A stretch of DNA of 64,000 nucleotides from Phlebotomus papatasi (GCF_024763615.1 NC_077222.1:35278001-35342000); one strand, 5' to 3'; shown: positions 45,262 through 56,330, counted from the first letter of the stretch. Notes: generated by a model from the letters alone, not told the origin. A program made the numbers and translations.

Positions 45262-46357
45262 CCTTTTAAGGGAGACCTGAATAAGATGGCCAAAACTTAG
45301 CTAACTTGGCGATTTTTTCAAGGAAAAGGAAAAGACCAAGTTTAATTAAATTTTCAGCTTATATTTATACATATTTTCAAGTGCTTAATAATAAAAATAA
45401 TTTCTTTATCGACTTTAACCCTCTAACGGGTAAGACCGCCTCCAGGCGGTCTTCACAAAAATCACATTTACAGCGACAATAACGGTTTTATTTATTTAAA
45501 AGTGATATAGTGTCCTCGGTAATAGTCTTATAAACATCTCTTCAAAGTTCGAACTCATTTTGACTCTTCGTTTTGTTGCTATTCCCAGTTTTGTGTGACA
45601 GGTCAGAGAAAAAGCGACAAAAAATATTTGTGCAAAAAAACTCATTTCCAATATCCATAAAAATACCGATTTAAAGTTATCTGACTAAAATAAATTTATT
45701 TTTTACTGGAAGATATATCATTCTACTTTGTATATTTTATTTAAGAAATTTGAAAAAACTAAAAATGTGAATTTTAGAAGCAAAACGAGTTTCAAAAATT
45801 TTTTATATTTTCTCACCTAACGCCTAAACTAAAAGAGATAATAAAGAATGGATGGTTTTTTCGGTTTTTTCGACTTTTTTGGATTATAATTATCCTAGAA
45901 AACATTGTTTTAGAACTTTTTTTCGCATATTAAAGAAAACACCGTTAGAGGGTTAAAACTCGGTAAAAGGTATTAAAAACTATCTTACAAATACGATTCA
46001 GGTAGGTACAACAAGAAGAGAATTTAATACAGAAAAGAAACTTTATTCACTTCATTTGATTCAAGTTTTTCCTTAACTTTTCCCACTTTTCCCGCCAATT
46101 CGAGGAAACTGTCAAAACGAGAAGTGGAAAAACGGAAAAAACATGTTTCAAAGTTTTGGATGTTCGTTCGAAAGCTTAGAATTCTACTTGGCGCTCTTTG
46201 CTTTAGTCCATGTATCTTTAGAAATATTTTGAATTGGCTTCTGAAATTTTTATGGTATATTCATTAGATAGCTTATCTACCTTTTTTATCTACCGATTTA
46301 AGCAATAGAAAATATGGATCACTTTTGACCTTGTAATTCAGGCTTCCCCCTTAAGGG
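45262..46357. mobile_element. Family M element interrupted by L
   Basis: Left CCTTTTAAGGGAGACCTGAA after TTAA (45258-45261). Right ATTCAGGCTTCCCCCTTAAG then GG, a looser inverted match. The right TTAA is not intact. It is probably an old piggyBac-like derivative. About half its length is the younger element L. Confidence 0.5.
45419..45952. mobile_element. piggyBac-like MITE, family L, nested in M
   Basis: 534 bp between TTAA pairs (45415-45418 and 45953-45956). Ends are CCCTCTAACGGGT and ACCGTTAGAGG (one G shared with the flank). Just inside the left end is a perfect palindrome with 10-bp arms (AAGACCGCCT) around CC at 45432-45453. No coding sequence. The TTAA flanks and CCC start point to the piggyBac superfamily, inferred. 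Confidence 0.8.
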
Positions 46358-47856
46358 CGTGAATATTTTTTTCTGACTAACTTTTGATGGGCTTAGGAAA
46401 AGAAAGTTTTAGGTCATCTGTTACTCAATCGGACTTAAACGTTTAACGAAAATCGAAAGACTTCTTATTTTTTATAATTATAAAAATTCTAATGCATAAA
46501 AAATACCAAATTAAGTTTCGTCGCAGCCAATATATATTCAACTAGTTGTGAAGATTTTTTCTCAGCATAGCGATACATACTACCCTTTCCTTATAGAATT
46601 ATTATTTCTTTGTATAATAAAGGACTTGTCTATTCGTCTTAAATACGTCTGAAATTATAACTTTACTTATTCTTAGAAGATGTTACGTATGTAGGCTAGT
46701 CGGTTACTCAAATCAAGGATATTGATTTTTGTTACTAGATTTTTTTTTTTAATAAATTTGAAACAGAACAATACTGCACTGTTTCAAATCTAAATTGAAA
46801 AGATGAAATCACAATTTGTATTGAAATATTTTATTTGGTAAATATTAAGGTTTGTAAAATTGAATACAGCTAGAAGGGTATCAAAATTGGAATTTCTTTC
46901 TATAAAAAGATATCTTCTCACTCTAAAATTACCATAATACTACTCTGATATTCCTGGCAACCCCAGTTCATCATCAGCCCATTCCCATCGCATCCCCCAA
47001 AAAGTGCCAAGAAATTCTCTGTCCGCCCCATGAAATGAAAGCCAAGATATATGTATGAGCGATGGTGGAAGATGTATATGGCATTTGTTTGAGGAAGAAA
47101 TGTCAGAAGCAGGCTCCCAAGCATGGGGTATTAAGAGATGTGAGACACACCGAAAATGTATGATGATGATGAAGGGAACTGGAGCAAAAAGATGAGGTGA
47201 CAGTTTTGGGTGAGAAAACACCCATACTCCCCCAAGAATAAGGGGCATCTCTTTCACAAGTCACATCCACATACCGAGAGAGAGGACATTCAAAATTCAC
47301 ATAATGAATACATAATTATCAGATCATTTAGATGCTCCTTCATCGCGACGCCTTTGCCACTTCTACAACCCCAATATTTTCCCCCCTCAGTAGCATTTCT
47401 TGCCGAGGGCGACGGCGGCAAGTGCCCCCTCTGAAAAGTCATTTCAATTTTCATCGTGAGAAGTTATGGGCACAAAAAATGGGGTTGTTGGCGACTCGTA
47501 CAAATAAATATTCAAGACAACATGAGGATGATTTTTTTTTCTTAATTTCTACCCCTCTTGCATGAAGAGTTTCGTGAACTTTTCACCATGACCTCGCGTC
47601 TCCGCAGCCACGTCTTGGGGCGTGAACCATTCACCCATCAAAAGTTTCTGGGGTTGTGAGATGAGTCATAGCATCTTGTTAGTGAAACTATCTCAATTTA
47701 CGATATGGCTTGTTTAAAAAGTAGAAAATTTTCAGAAATTTGGGAATTGTTGCTGTTGTTTCAGAGTAGCATAAACTTCATTACACAAACTGCTTAGCCA
47801 AATTCCTAATAAGGAAAACTGAGACAGATTTTCCGTGAAAATATGCGCGTCAGTTA
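46358..47856. other. Non-coding, single-copy-looking DNA
   Basis: No supportable gene. 46910-47600 is less AT-rich and has overlapping open frames on both strands (up to 105 codons) without recognisable domains. No family copies are seen. Confidence 0.5.
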
Positions 47857-47868
47857 AGTTTGTTATAA

Positions 47869-48130
47869 TAATAATAATAATAATAATGCTGGCACAACAT
47901 TCCATGAAGGAACTAGGCCTTCCCGAAAGAGGATTTCTAAACATGCAGTTTTATTTTTTTCTTGTACGGGATGAGGTTGTCAGTCCCTTGCCCGTGGAAT
48001 CAAGTGCAGTGAAGCTCACTGGATGCAATCCGAAAACCTTTAACGCCAGAAAAATTCCTTGTGACCTAAAGGGGATTCGAACCCGGGACACTTGCATCAT
48101 AGAGCGAGTGCTCTACCACTTGACCCATTG
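47869..48130 (-). mobile_element. Intact tRNA-headed SINE, family P copy 1
   Basis: Read on the minus strand: head GGTCAAGTGGTAGAGCACTC (box A region), GTCCCGGGTTCGAATCCCC (box B), a ~180-bp body not related to tRNA, and a tail of ATT units. A perfect 12-bp duplication AGTTTGTTATAA flanks it at 47857-47868 and 48131-48142. Length is 262 bp. This is the reference copy for the family. Diverged relatives are at 19377 and 39120. A head, body, simple tail and duplication together make a SINE near certain. The LINE partner is not in the window. Confidence 0.9.
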
Positions 48131-48142
48131 AGTTTGTTATAA

Positions 48143-48515
48143 CCTTCAGCATATCCTTGATCATCTTTTTTCTTCTAATTTTTCATTGCAATATTTTTCA
48201 GCATTGTTCGTCTTAAGACTTTTCTTGATTTTATAGTGTGATATACAAATTAGATTCCAAGAGGTGAAATTTTGTCCTTTAGGACCAAATTAGAACTTAT
48301 TGAAGCGGATTTTAGAATACTTCGGCTTTGAAATTGAAACTTATTAGCTAAAGTCTCAAATAGACTCCGCTGATCCTTGAGTATATTTAGCCTATGTAAT
48401 CTGGAAGTAAAGAATTCTTTAATGCAATTTTATGCAAAGGACTCCTAATCGATGATCCTAAACCCTTAAGGGATGAATCTTTGCTGTGAAATTTTACACG
48501 CTAAATATTCTCGAC
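48143..48515. other. Non-coding, nothing recognised
   Basis: No gene or repeat copy recognised. AAACCCTTAAGGG near 48462 resembles a K-type end but has no partner. Confidence 0.45.
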
Positions 48516-48766
48516 ACTGAGAAAAAAAGAGGGTGCGATTAACTTTTTTTCCTCGCAACTTTAACACTTTTTAGATGTAAAAATATATCAACATTTTTTA
48601 ATGTTAATTTTGCACCTTTTTAAGGGTAAAATTAACATGAAAAAGGGTAGCTTTAACCCCTAATACACCTAAAAGGCATAATATTTACACCGATTTCGGA
48701 TTAATATTGCAGGGTAAAATAAACATTTCCGGAATGTTATTTTAACTTTTTCGGATTTCTCTCAGT
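48516..48766. mobile_element. Family N element, copy 3
   Basis: Same unit as copies 1 and 2, from ACTGAGAAAAAAAGAGGGTG to TTTTTCGGATTTCTCTCAGT, in the same orientation, with scattered single-base changes. Complete. Confidence 0.87.
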
Positions 48767-48830
48767 TGAAGATCAGTCTAAGTCTATTTGATTTGCAAAG
48801 CTATTCTAGTAAGACTTTCTTGAAGTATAA

Positions 48831-49038
48831 TGTCCTAGACACACTTACTACTTAAGCTGATAGACGGCTTAACGCTTAACGTAATTATAATCTATATAAT
48901 GAATAGATTACATTTCGCTTTAAGCCGGAAAACGGTTTAGTTAGAGAGAAAGTGATGAGAATTTAGCCAAAACATTATTTTGATTATACTTACATTAAGT
49001 CGTCTCTCGCCTTAAGTCGTAAGTATGTCTAGGGCATT
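48831..49038. mobile_element. Family O copy 3
   Basis: Left TGTCCTAGACACACTTACTA and GATAGACGGCTTAACG, right AAGTCGTCTCTCGCCTTAAG and TAAGTATGTCTAGGGCA. TATAA lies before it and TTATTA after it. It lies 64 bp from N copy 3. Confidence 0.75.
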
Positions 49039-50740
49039 ATTAACAACTATACGCCCGATTTCAATGATTTTCGAAGATGTCTCAAATAATTTTAAATAGA
49101 GGAATTAGTTTCTTTTGGAATATTAGGACAAATTAAATATGTTACCATAACTTATAAATGCAATGCCTCTTTTGAAATTGCCTTTTATCTTCTTAGAATA
49201 TCAATATTACCCTCAATATTTAATAAATTTCACCTAACTGCTGAAGAATTTACTAAATCCTCTTTATAAGAAGACATTATGGACAATCATCCAAGATTTG
49301 GAGATCAATTGATAGGTCATGGGAGACATTAGGATAGAGGACAAAAACCCTGAAATGACCACCACAAAATCCCCCCTAAATCCACCCCAATTGAGCATTT
49401 GTAGTCTCTCCCCATCATTTCCCAATCATATGTGGTTTTTCTCATAATCCATAGAGATACAGAGGGAACAAATATATATAATAGAGGGAATGGCTGGGAC
49501 GACGAGTTATGCAAAACACTCTTCAGTGGCACCCAGCAAATAGTCTGGTATAAAATAAAATTATGAAATTTTTGGAATATTTTCACTGCGTCATTTTCAA
49601 GTATTTCTCCTCCTTGTTAAGTCTACTAGAGCTTGAATGTCATTGGGGATGGTGTGTGGTGCATCCCGAAATACAATTATATTTCCAGTTGGCAGAAAAT
49701 ATTTAGTAGTAGTTCGTGGTATTCATTTCATTCACTTTTGAGAGATGGACTTTTCAGTAGATGCTCCGAAAGCTTTAGTCTCGCCCCATGTCTCGATCAT
49801 TTATGCCAAAAATGTATTTTCCTCTGTATGGAATATTTTATATATGAACATGTATGTTCTGCATATAATAGAACTTGAGTACTCATTTGAAAATATATTA
49901 TTCCACTCGTCTTTTTTTTCGCCAACCCCGTGAAGGAATTTCTACAATAATGAATATTATCTTGATCTTGAGTATTGAAAGCGTTTGAAAGACCTCGTTA
50001 CTTACTATAAAAATGTTCAATTTTCGCACTAGAGGACAGAGGGTGTAGACTAAATTGAAGTACATTTGTCCCCAGGCGCAATTTATCGCGAAAGCACGAT
50101 ATGCAAGAGGATATAATTGAGATGATCGCACAGCATAAAATTTTCAAAGGAGTCATAAAGGGACAAAATTTTCTTTCATTTTGCTAAGTACCACCAAGAG
50201 ACTACCGCATTGTTGCTCTATATTATTTAATAAACCTTTCGGATATTGTCTCTACCGTATTCGAAGGGGGATGGCTTTTTGCTCTTCTCTTCCGAAATAC
50301 TTTTTCATTGTGTAATATTACAAGAGACATACTGTGAAAGTGAATTTTCTTACTTGAATTGTTAGCATGCAGTACAGAGCTTGAGACAACACCTTTGTAA
50401 ATCATTATAAAGTTTCTCATTTATACCTGCAAATGATGTAAAGAAGATGAAATAATATATACTTTCAGATTTCAAAATGGGAAATACAAAGTTTCTGTGG
50501 TGATTCTTTGAGATTTCATTTTCTGCAAATAAGGACATGAAAATAAATTAAATTTCCATAATTTTGGAATGCAGGCACAATAAAGGATCAAAGTGAACTA
50601 GGTCAAAGTTACTTCACTGAAGGGTATTTTTACTGTTTTTTTTTTATCTGTAGAATATAGACTGTAGTATTGAAAAAATTCTACGTGCTAGTTAAATTAA
50701 CATGATGGAAATCAATCTACTGATTACTCTTTTTCAATGT
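49039..50740. other. Non-coding, single-copy-looking DNA
   Basis: No gene recognised and no family copies. Chance frames of 60-85 codons are present. Confidence 0.45.
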
Positions 50741-50835
50741 AAAATTTTATCTCGGCTGAACTTCAGTCATTAAAGTGCATACTTAAGTGTTTTTGATTTA
50801 AGAATATACTTCAGTCGAGATTATTTTCGTTTGGC
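50741..50835. repeat. Short inverted repeat
   Basis: AATTTTATCTCGGCTGAAC and CTTCAGTCGAGATTATTTT face each other across about 50 bp. It could be a tiny MITE remnant or chance. Confidence 0.3.
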
Positions 50836-51229
50836 AAAATTCATATGGAGCATCAAATAGAAATATGCATCACAGTGTTACATGAAGACATGTGTAGTGC
50901 ATCATATGCATCATATGTACGTATCTTATAACATAGAAACCTCTATATCAAGAAAAAAATAATAAAGAAAATGATCAAATAAAAAAAAAACAGAATATAA
51001 ATAAATTCAAAATAGTAAAATTTATCCATTTTGTATTTGTAACGTAGAACGAGTTATTTTAACTCTTTAAACGAGTCAATTTAACCCTTAAAAAGAGTTA
51101 TTATAATTCTTTTATTCATGTGAATATAAAGATAAAAACAAGAAAAATTGCTCTGAATAAAGTTGAATCAACTTTTTTGAATATGACACACAATAAGAAG
51201 TAAAATTAACTGTAAAATATGAATTATCG
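50836..51229. other. Non-coding AT-rich DNA
   Basis: No gene or repeat copy recognised. Confidence 0.45.
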
Positions 51230-51444
51230 AAAATCACAGCGAAAAGGAGTTGATTTTACATCAATTCGAGTAAGTTTTACTCCAACCAACGGTAAGAGAT
51301 ATCAACTTCCGGTCTTCGACAACACCCTCCATGAATCAATTTTATTTAGGACACCTTTCTTTTTTCAGCATCCCCTCCTTCCCACCAAAACCATGTTTCT
51401 TGGTTTATTTCGAAAACGGCTTGTGGTCGTCCTTGTACACCTTA

Positions 51445-52567
51445 CAGTGGTGGCCAAAATAATAGAACCACCTCTGCAAAAACCATTATTTTATCTTTTG
51501 TATTTTTTTCATTCCAATTCTTTCAAATAATTTTGATGCAGAAATTTTCAAATAATAACGTTACGTCGAATACATATTTTTTTGGTCGCAAGAAGTCTCT
51601 ATTTTTCACAGAATTTGTCAATAGTAAAATTCTGTTTGAACAACGGAATAGGGCCACTTTCATTTAAATAAATGAATTTGACTTATAAGTCGAATAAGTG
51701 GAACTAATGGTGCTATTCCAATGAAAAAGTGACCATGTCTTTTTTAGCACATTACTGTTCTCAAGTACTAAAAAAGACCATGTCTGTTCCCATACGTCAT
51801 TTCAAGGAAAATAACGAGTAGAGAATATTAATGTTGCTCGCCGACTTTTCACCACTGAGAACTCACGGGAAAATCATGGAAAACCTGGGAAAATCCGAAG
51901 TTGAGGCTAAAGTTGTCAACTCCAGGCCATCCAACTGCATCACTCCACCAAGCTGACATGACATTACTCCCACACTGACTGAATGTCAGATGGCATTGTG
52001 ATCGGGTGAAAGCTTGCTCGGAGGGAATATTCGAATTCGGATTTTGGTTAAATTTTTCTTTTGTGTCGGTTCCTGTCATGACTATTTCATGATTTTGAAA
52101 CTGGGGAATATATGAAGTTTTTGTGTAGAGAGAAGAACCTTACATCGTGTCAATCATGATAAAGAAAATGTAGAAAATACTATGAAAGTGAAAACATTAA
52201 ATTAATCTTGTCGATTTCCCAACCGACATTAATTGCAATAACATGTGGAAACAATCATGGTCTTTTTAGTACTTGAGAACAGTAATGTGCTAAAAAACAT
52301 GCTCATTTTTTCACTGGAATAGCACAATAAAGCTGTATTTAGAGACTATAAATGACAATTTTTCTATTTTATTATTCGTATTGAATTTCAGTATTGATGT
52401 ATTCTGTGCAATATAGAGACCTCTAGCGGACAAAACAACTTTTATTCTACGAGGTTAATAATTTAAATATTTCTACAACAAAGTTACAGTAACAAGTTGG
52501 GAAAAGATACAAAAGTTAAAACAAAAGTAAGCTTTACAAGGTGGTTCTACTATTTTGGCCACCACTG
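51445..52567. mobile_element. Tc1-like element T, internally rearranged
   Basis: Ends CAGTGGTGGCCAAAATAATA then GAACCACC at the left, GGTGGTTCTACTATTTTGGC then CACCACTG at the right, flanked by TA (51443-51444 and 52568-52569). CAGT-type ends with GGCCAAAA are characteristic of Tc1-family transposons. The 1123-bp unit has no transposase frame, and more than half is the inverted-repeat element U. A non-autonomous copy mobilised in trans is the likeliest reading. Confidence 0.87.
51710..52325. mobile_element. Inverted-repeat element U, nested in T
   Basis: Ends GTGCTATTCCAATGAAAAAG and TTTTTTCACTGGAATAGCAC. Arms of about 85 bp (including TAGCACATTACTGTTCTCAA and its complement) enclose about 440 bp of unique sequence. 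No reading frame of note. It lies wholly inside T, so it is younger, unless it is T's own interior. Confidence 0.7.
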
Positions 52568-52740
52568 TATGTCTGAAAAACATTTTGGTATCGAATTTTC
52601 TGAAATCAAAGTTAAACTACTTTGGAAAGCCTATTAAGCCTTTAAATTTTCAACTCGGCTACATCTTTAGCTGCATTAGTTTTAATCGATAGTGAATCGG
52701 TAAACTACTTGTAAATGATATGTGTATGCAGGGAAGTACT

Positions 52741-52975
52741 TTAGATTGAACGAGAAAAATGAATCACCATTTCGCTTGGGAAGTAATGAAAATAAATTTG
52801 AAAAACCTGCTATTTATCCATCGATATTGTATCGTATGAATAGTTCAACTTTTAAGTAATTGTAAGATGCATTTAGTTAGCGGCAAAGTGGCAAGTATAT
52901 TACAAACTGCTTAAATTGTGGGTTTAATTAAAAAAAAGTTCTTTGATTCAGAAATTAAATTGGTATAGGGTAAGG
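52741..52975. other. Non-coding, nothing recognised
   Basis: No gene or repeat copy recognised. Confidence 0.4.
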
Positions 52976-52977
52976 CC

Positions 52978-54034
52978 TCATAATTTTGTACATGGTGCTT
53001 ATAAGCATCAATGTACTGAGTTTGAGTTTGAAGTGCTATATTTTCGATTCTAATTTACTTTCTTGTTACTCTCTTTTCAGAAGGGTTGTTTAGAAACTTG
53101 GCAAGGGTTTATTGTCTTTGTTTTTACTAAAATTAGTCTTAATAGTTTAAAAATGAATTGATATGTAGAGGTGAATTTGACTCGAATTTTGGACAACTTG
53201 GTTATTAATTTGGACAACTTGGCTGTATATTTGGACAGCTAATCCGCTTCAACAGGATGCCCATTATTCTTCATTTTATGAACCAATCTTACCAAGTCCT
53301 CTTCCTGTTCATGTTAGGGAAACGTAGAGTGTCACAAAAAGTCCGGAAACTTTCCATATCATTCATTAAAGTGATCTGACTTCGGTACTCCAAGTGCGTG
53401 CTATTTAGCGCATTCCTTGACCTTTCCGGGAGCCTTTCAAGGCTTTTCTCGCTACATCTCTTTTATAGAGGTGATGCTCCTTTGTTTCCCCAGGCACATG
53501 TCCAACTAATCATCATAAAAGCTAAAACTTCACGAAATTTCGTGTGAAAAACACCTGTCTAAAATAAGAAGTATCACCTCACTGGTGAATCTCTGAGAAA
53601 ATTTCCCATTTTTCACACGAAAAATCTAATTCACAAGGTAAATATCACTTCAGGTCAAATGTACAAATCACCACTAACGTGAATAAACACAATTTTCAAT
53701 GAATGTTCAATAATATCACTCAAAAAAAAGCGAAGAAACATTGTTAGTACTTCACCACAGCTAAATAAGACTGAAGTAAACACAAAGTGCTGTCATATTT
53801 GCAGCAATTTCTCACACTGGATTTTCAACAGAGCAATTTAAACTCAAATCATATTCAAAATTTAACGTATTTAGTGTTAAAATCTTCCAAAAAGAACAAA
53901 TATTTAGATAGAATTCATTTTTCATCAAATATTGGAATAAAAATCCATAATTTTAATCAATTTATTTTCAGTGTCCAATTTTATCCTCAGTGTGTCCAAA
54001 ATAAGAAACTGGACAAAATTATGAGCCCCTACCC
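52978..54034 (+). mobile_element. Family G element copy 2, 1057 bp
   Basis: Left end GGGTAAGGCCTCATAATTTT, right end AAAATTATGAGCCCCTACCC, TA outside both (52976-52977 and 54035-54036). It is homologous to G copy 1 over almost its whole length but inverted with respect to it, for example AATTTCCCATTTTTCACACG here against its complement near 40105-40130. Small indels separate the copies. Confidence 0.83.
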
Positions 54035-54036
54035 TA

Positions 54037-55978
54037 AGTCTTTGAGAATTAAACCTTGATATTAACAAAATAAGAACTCTGTCAGCTTCTTTATAATATC
54101 GTGAATTGAAAAATTTCCTCCCCTATTTTTCGCACTTTCCTCACTGGAAATATGAGTACAATTAATTACAATAAATCGGAACATGATACGCTGTATTGTG
54201 GAAAATAAATATTTCCTCAAACATGATCTTTACCCTCTGACATCGTACCACTTTCTTCCTCGATGCCCCTTTGCAGGGGGTGAAACTGCAATAATGTTGC
54301 GAACAGAAGCAACAGGGTCGTCATCGAGACAATGTTAAAAGAAATGTTGGTGAGATAAGGGTGGGCCTTTAGCGACAAATGTGAGATCTTCGGTGGCTTG
54401 AGCACAAATAGAAAAGACGAGAAGTTGAGATTTTATCTTGTCACATTATTTTTTATTTCGGGGGGTTGAATGGTTTGCTTTTTTTGTGTCTCTCTATTTT
54501 TTCCTTCTTGTACTTTTTTCCCAACCGCCCCTGTCTCCGACGAACCAAGTGGTTTTTTATTACACCATCAACCACCCTGAAAATTGTTTTGCCACTACTA
54601 ATACCAAGCATCCAGAGCAACAATATGCGGATATATCCAGCAACTTCCCTCCATTTACGTTCCCCATTCTTATAAAGGGTGGGCAGTGTCTCTCTCCTGG
54701 AGAACATCTGAGGAGATGTCTGGGACGAAAGTTTTGCTCTCTTGGGCTGGGAAATATAGATGAGAGAAAGTGTGGGTGGCTTCTAGTGAATTGAGGTGAA
54801 ATTCGAAAATTGTCTGAGGGTGAACCACAGAAATGCTGGACAAGAGTATATAGATGGGCAAAAAGGGGTGGAATGTATACAATATTTTATAGTGAAATTT
54901 CACTCTTGACCACATTGTCGTGGTTAGGCTAGATAAGTGGACCGGAAATGTTTTCATTTGACCCACCGTTCGTGTTACGCCACCTCCCCCAAAAAGAGCT
55001 CCAAACACGGGGCCCTCGTGTGGACACATCCGATGATGATGATGATAAACCAACTTCTGGGCGATGAAAATTTACACTCATTTGCATAATTGTGTATATT
55101 ACTCAACCCTACAATGTTGCTCCATCAGCCACGAAAACTATGTCAATTTGATTTATATATTGTCCCCGATCCTCGTGAAAGACCTATCTCGTGTTCACAC
55201 GAAAAGAACAGGGAGAAAGATACTACAGTCCCGTGATAAAATATTTTACCGAAATGAATTATTGAAAACATCATGAAATTTCAATGGATAAAGAAGCACA
55301 GTTACAGTCTCAAACAACATAAAATTTATTTACAAAATCAATACGGTGTAATATGATTATTATTGCTTTCCATTATTAATAAATATGTTAAATACATTAC
55401 ATAAGGGGTGGTTTTCTATTTGAGGCAAAGATAGCAAACACAAGAGAAACCCCCCTCCTAGAACTGAATTTGTATCAAATAATTGATTTTCTCTCCACAT
55501 TTAACAATTTTGCTCTGTTATTCTCTCCAGAGATGTATTTCGCGTAAAAGACATAAAAAATTATTAAGTAGGTTATAAAAGATTCATATTGTTTGGGTAA
55601 TTTAGAATAATTAATAAATTTTGAAAGAGAAAATCTTGGTTCAACGTATCGTATCAACCAATTCTGCATTGCCAAATTCTCGGAGAAGAAAAACCAGGGG
55701 ATGATTCACTTTTTTTTGTCATAACGGTAAAATTTGTAGGTGTAAAAAAACCGTAGATGCGAGTTTGTACTCTGAGGGTAACTTTGTACCTCTGCTTTTG
55801 GCAAGCTTTACGTTAATTCTAGGACTTAAAAGTATTCAATTGACCATAAGAGCATTTAAAGATGGTCTAAAGATCGTCATAAAGTGCTATTATTTAAGAA
55901 AAGTTTACGAAAAGCTCAGCTTTAACCGAGAAATGGATTATACAGAAACTGTTGAAAATGCAATATGATTATTATATG
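54037..55978. other. Non-coding, single-copy-looking DNA
   Basis: No supportable gene. Overlapping open frames (up to 127 codons) on both strands at 54438-55053 lack recognisable domains. No repeat copies are seen. Confidence 0.5.
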
Positions 55979-55987
55979 CGTTAAGTG

Positions 55988-56274
55988 TGGTGGCAGCCAA
56001 AATCCCGAACGCCAAAATCGCGAAAAGGCCAAAATCCCGAAAGCTAAAATCCCGAAAGTTCAAAATCCTGAAAAGGATGAAATTATATGGAGGAAAATGT
56101 TTAGAATAATTTCCCAAGACACGGAAGATTTCCCTTTACCTCCAGGAAGCGCGGATGCAATCGTGGGAGTAGCTATGACACTTTTAATAAATCGGGATTT
56201 TGGCTTTCGGGATTTTGGCCCATTCGGTATTTTGGCTTTCGGGATTTTGGCTTTCGGGATTATGACCGGGACCC
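55988..56274. mobile_element. Foldback-like element V2 with 9-bp duplication
   Basis: 287 bp. The left end has tandem units of type CCAAAATCCCGAA (55995-56060). The right end has the same units inverted (56191-56260). A perfect duplication CGTTAAGTG flanks it (55979-55987 and 56275-56283). The short core (CAAGACACGGAAGATTTCCC, GGAAGCGCGGATGCAATCGT) is the complement of V1's core. An 8-9-bp duplication with tandem-repeat inverted ends fits Foldback (P superfamily) or MULE types; which one is undecided. Confidence 0.8.
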
Positions 56275-56330
56275 CGTTAAGTGACTTATTGCGTCTTTCG
56301 GCTTAAGTCGCAAGTCTGTCTAGGACATAA
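56275..56330. mobile_element. Family O copy 4 (right end only)
   Basis: CGTCTTTCGGCTTAAGTCGC and AAGTCTGTCTAGGACATAAT are the right end of family O. The preceding O-like GATTATTATATGCGTTAAG lies left of V2 at about 55968-55986, so V2 split this copy. The left terminus of O is missing. Confidence 0.65.

Larger units (their letters stand above)
51230..52740 (+). repeat. Family S copy 8, split by element T
   Basis: S sequence runs from about 51260 (CCAACGGTAAGAGATATCAA, C-rich stretch, AAAACCATGTTTCTTGGTTT, GAAAACGGCTTGTGGTCGTC) to 51442. It resumes at 52570 (GTCTGAAAAACATTTTGG, AATCAAAGTTAAACTACTTT) until about 52740. The S order is kept if the TA-flanked element between is removed. Confidence 0.55.

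Noticed and set aside
48060..48137. tRNA gene on the minus strand
   Set aside because: Same reasoning: it is the head of an insertion bounded by a 12-bp duplication, with an ATT tail.
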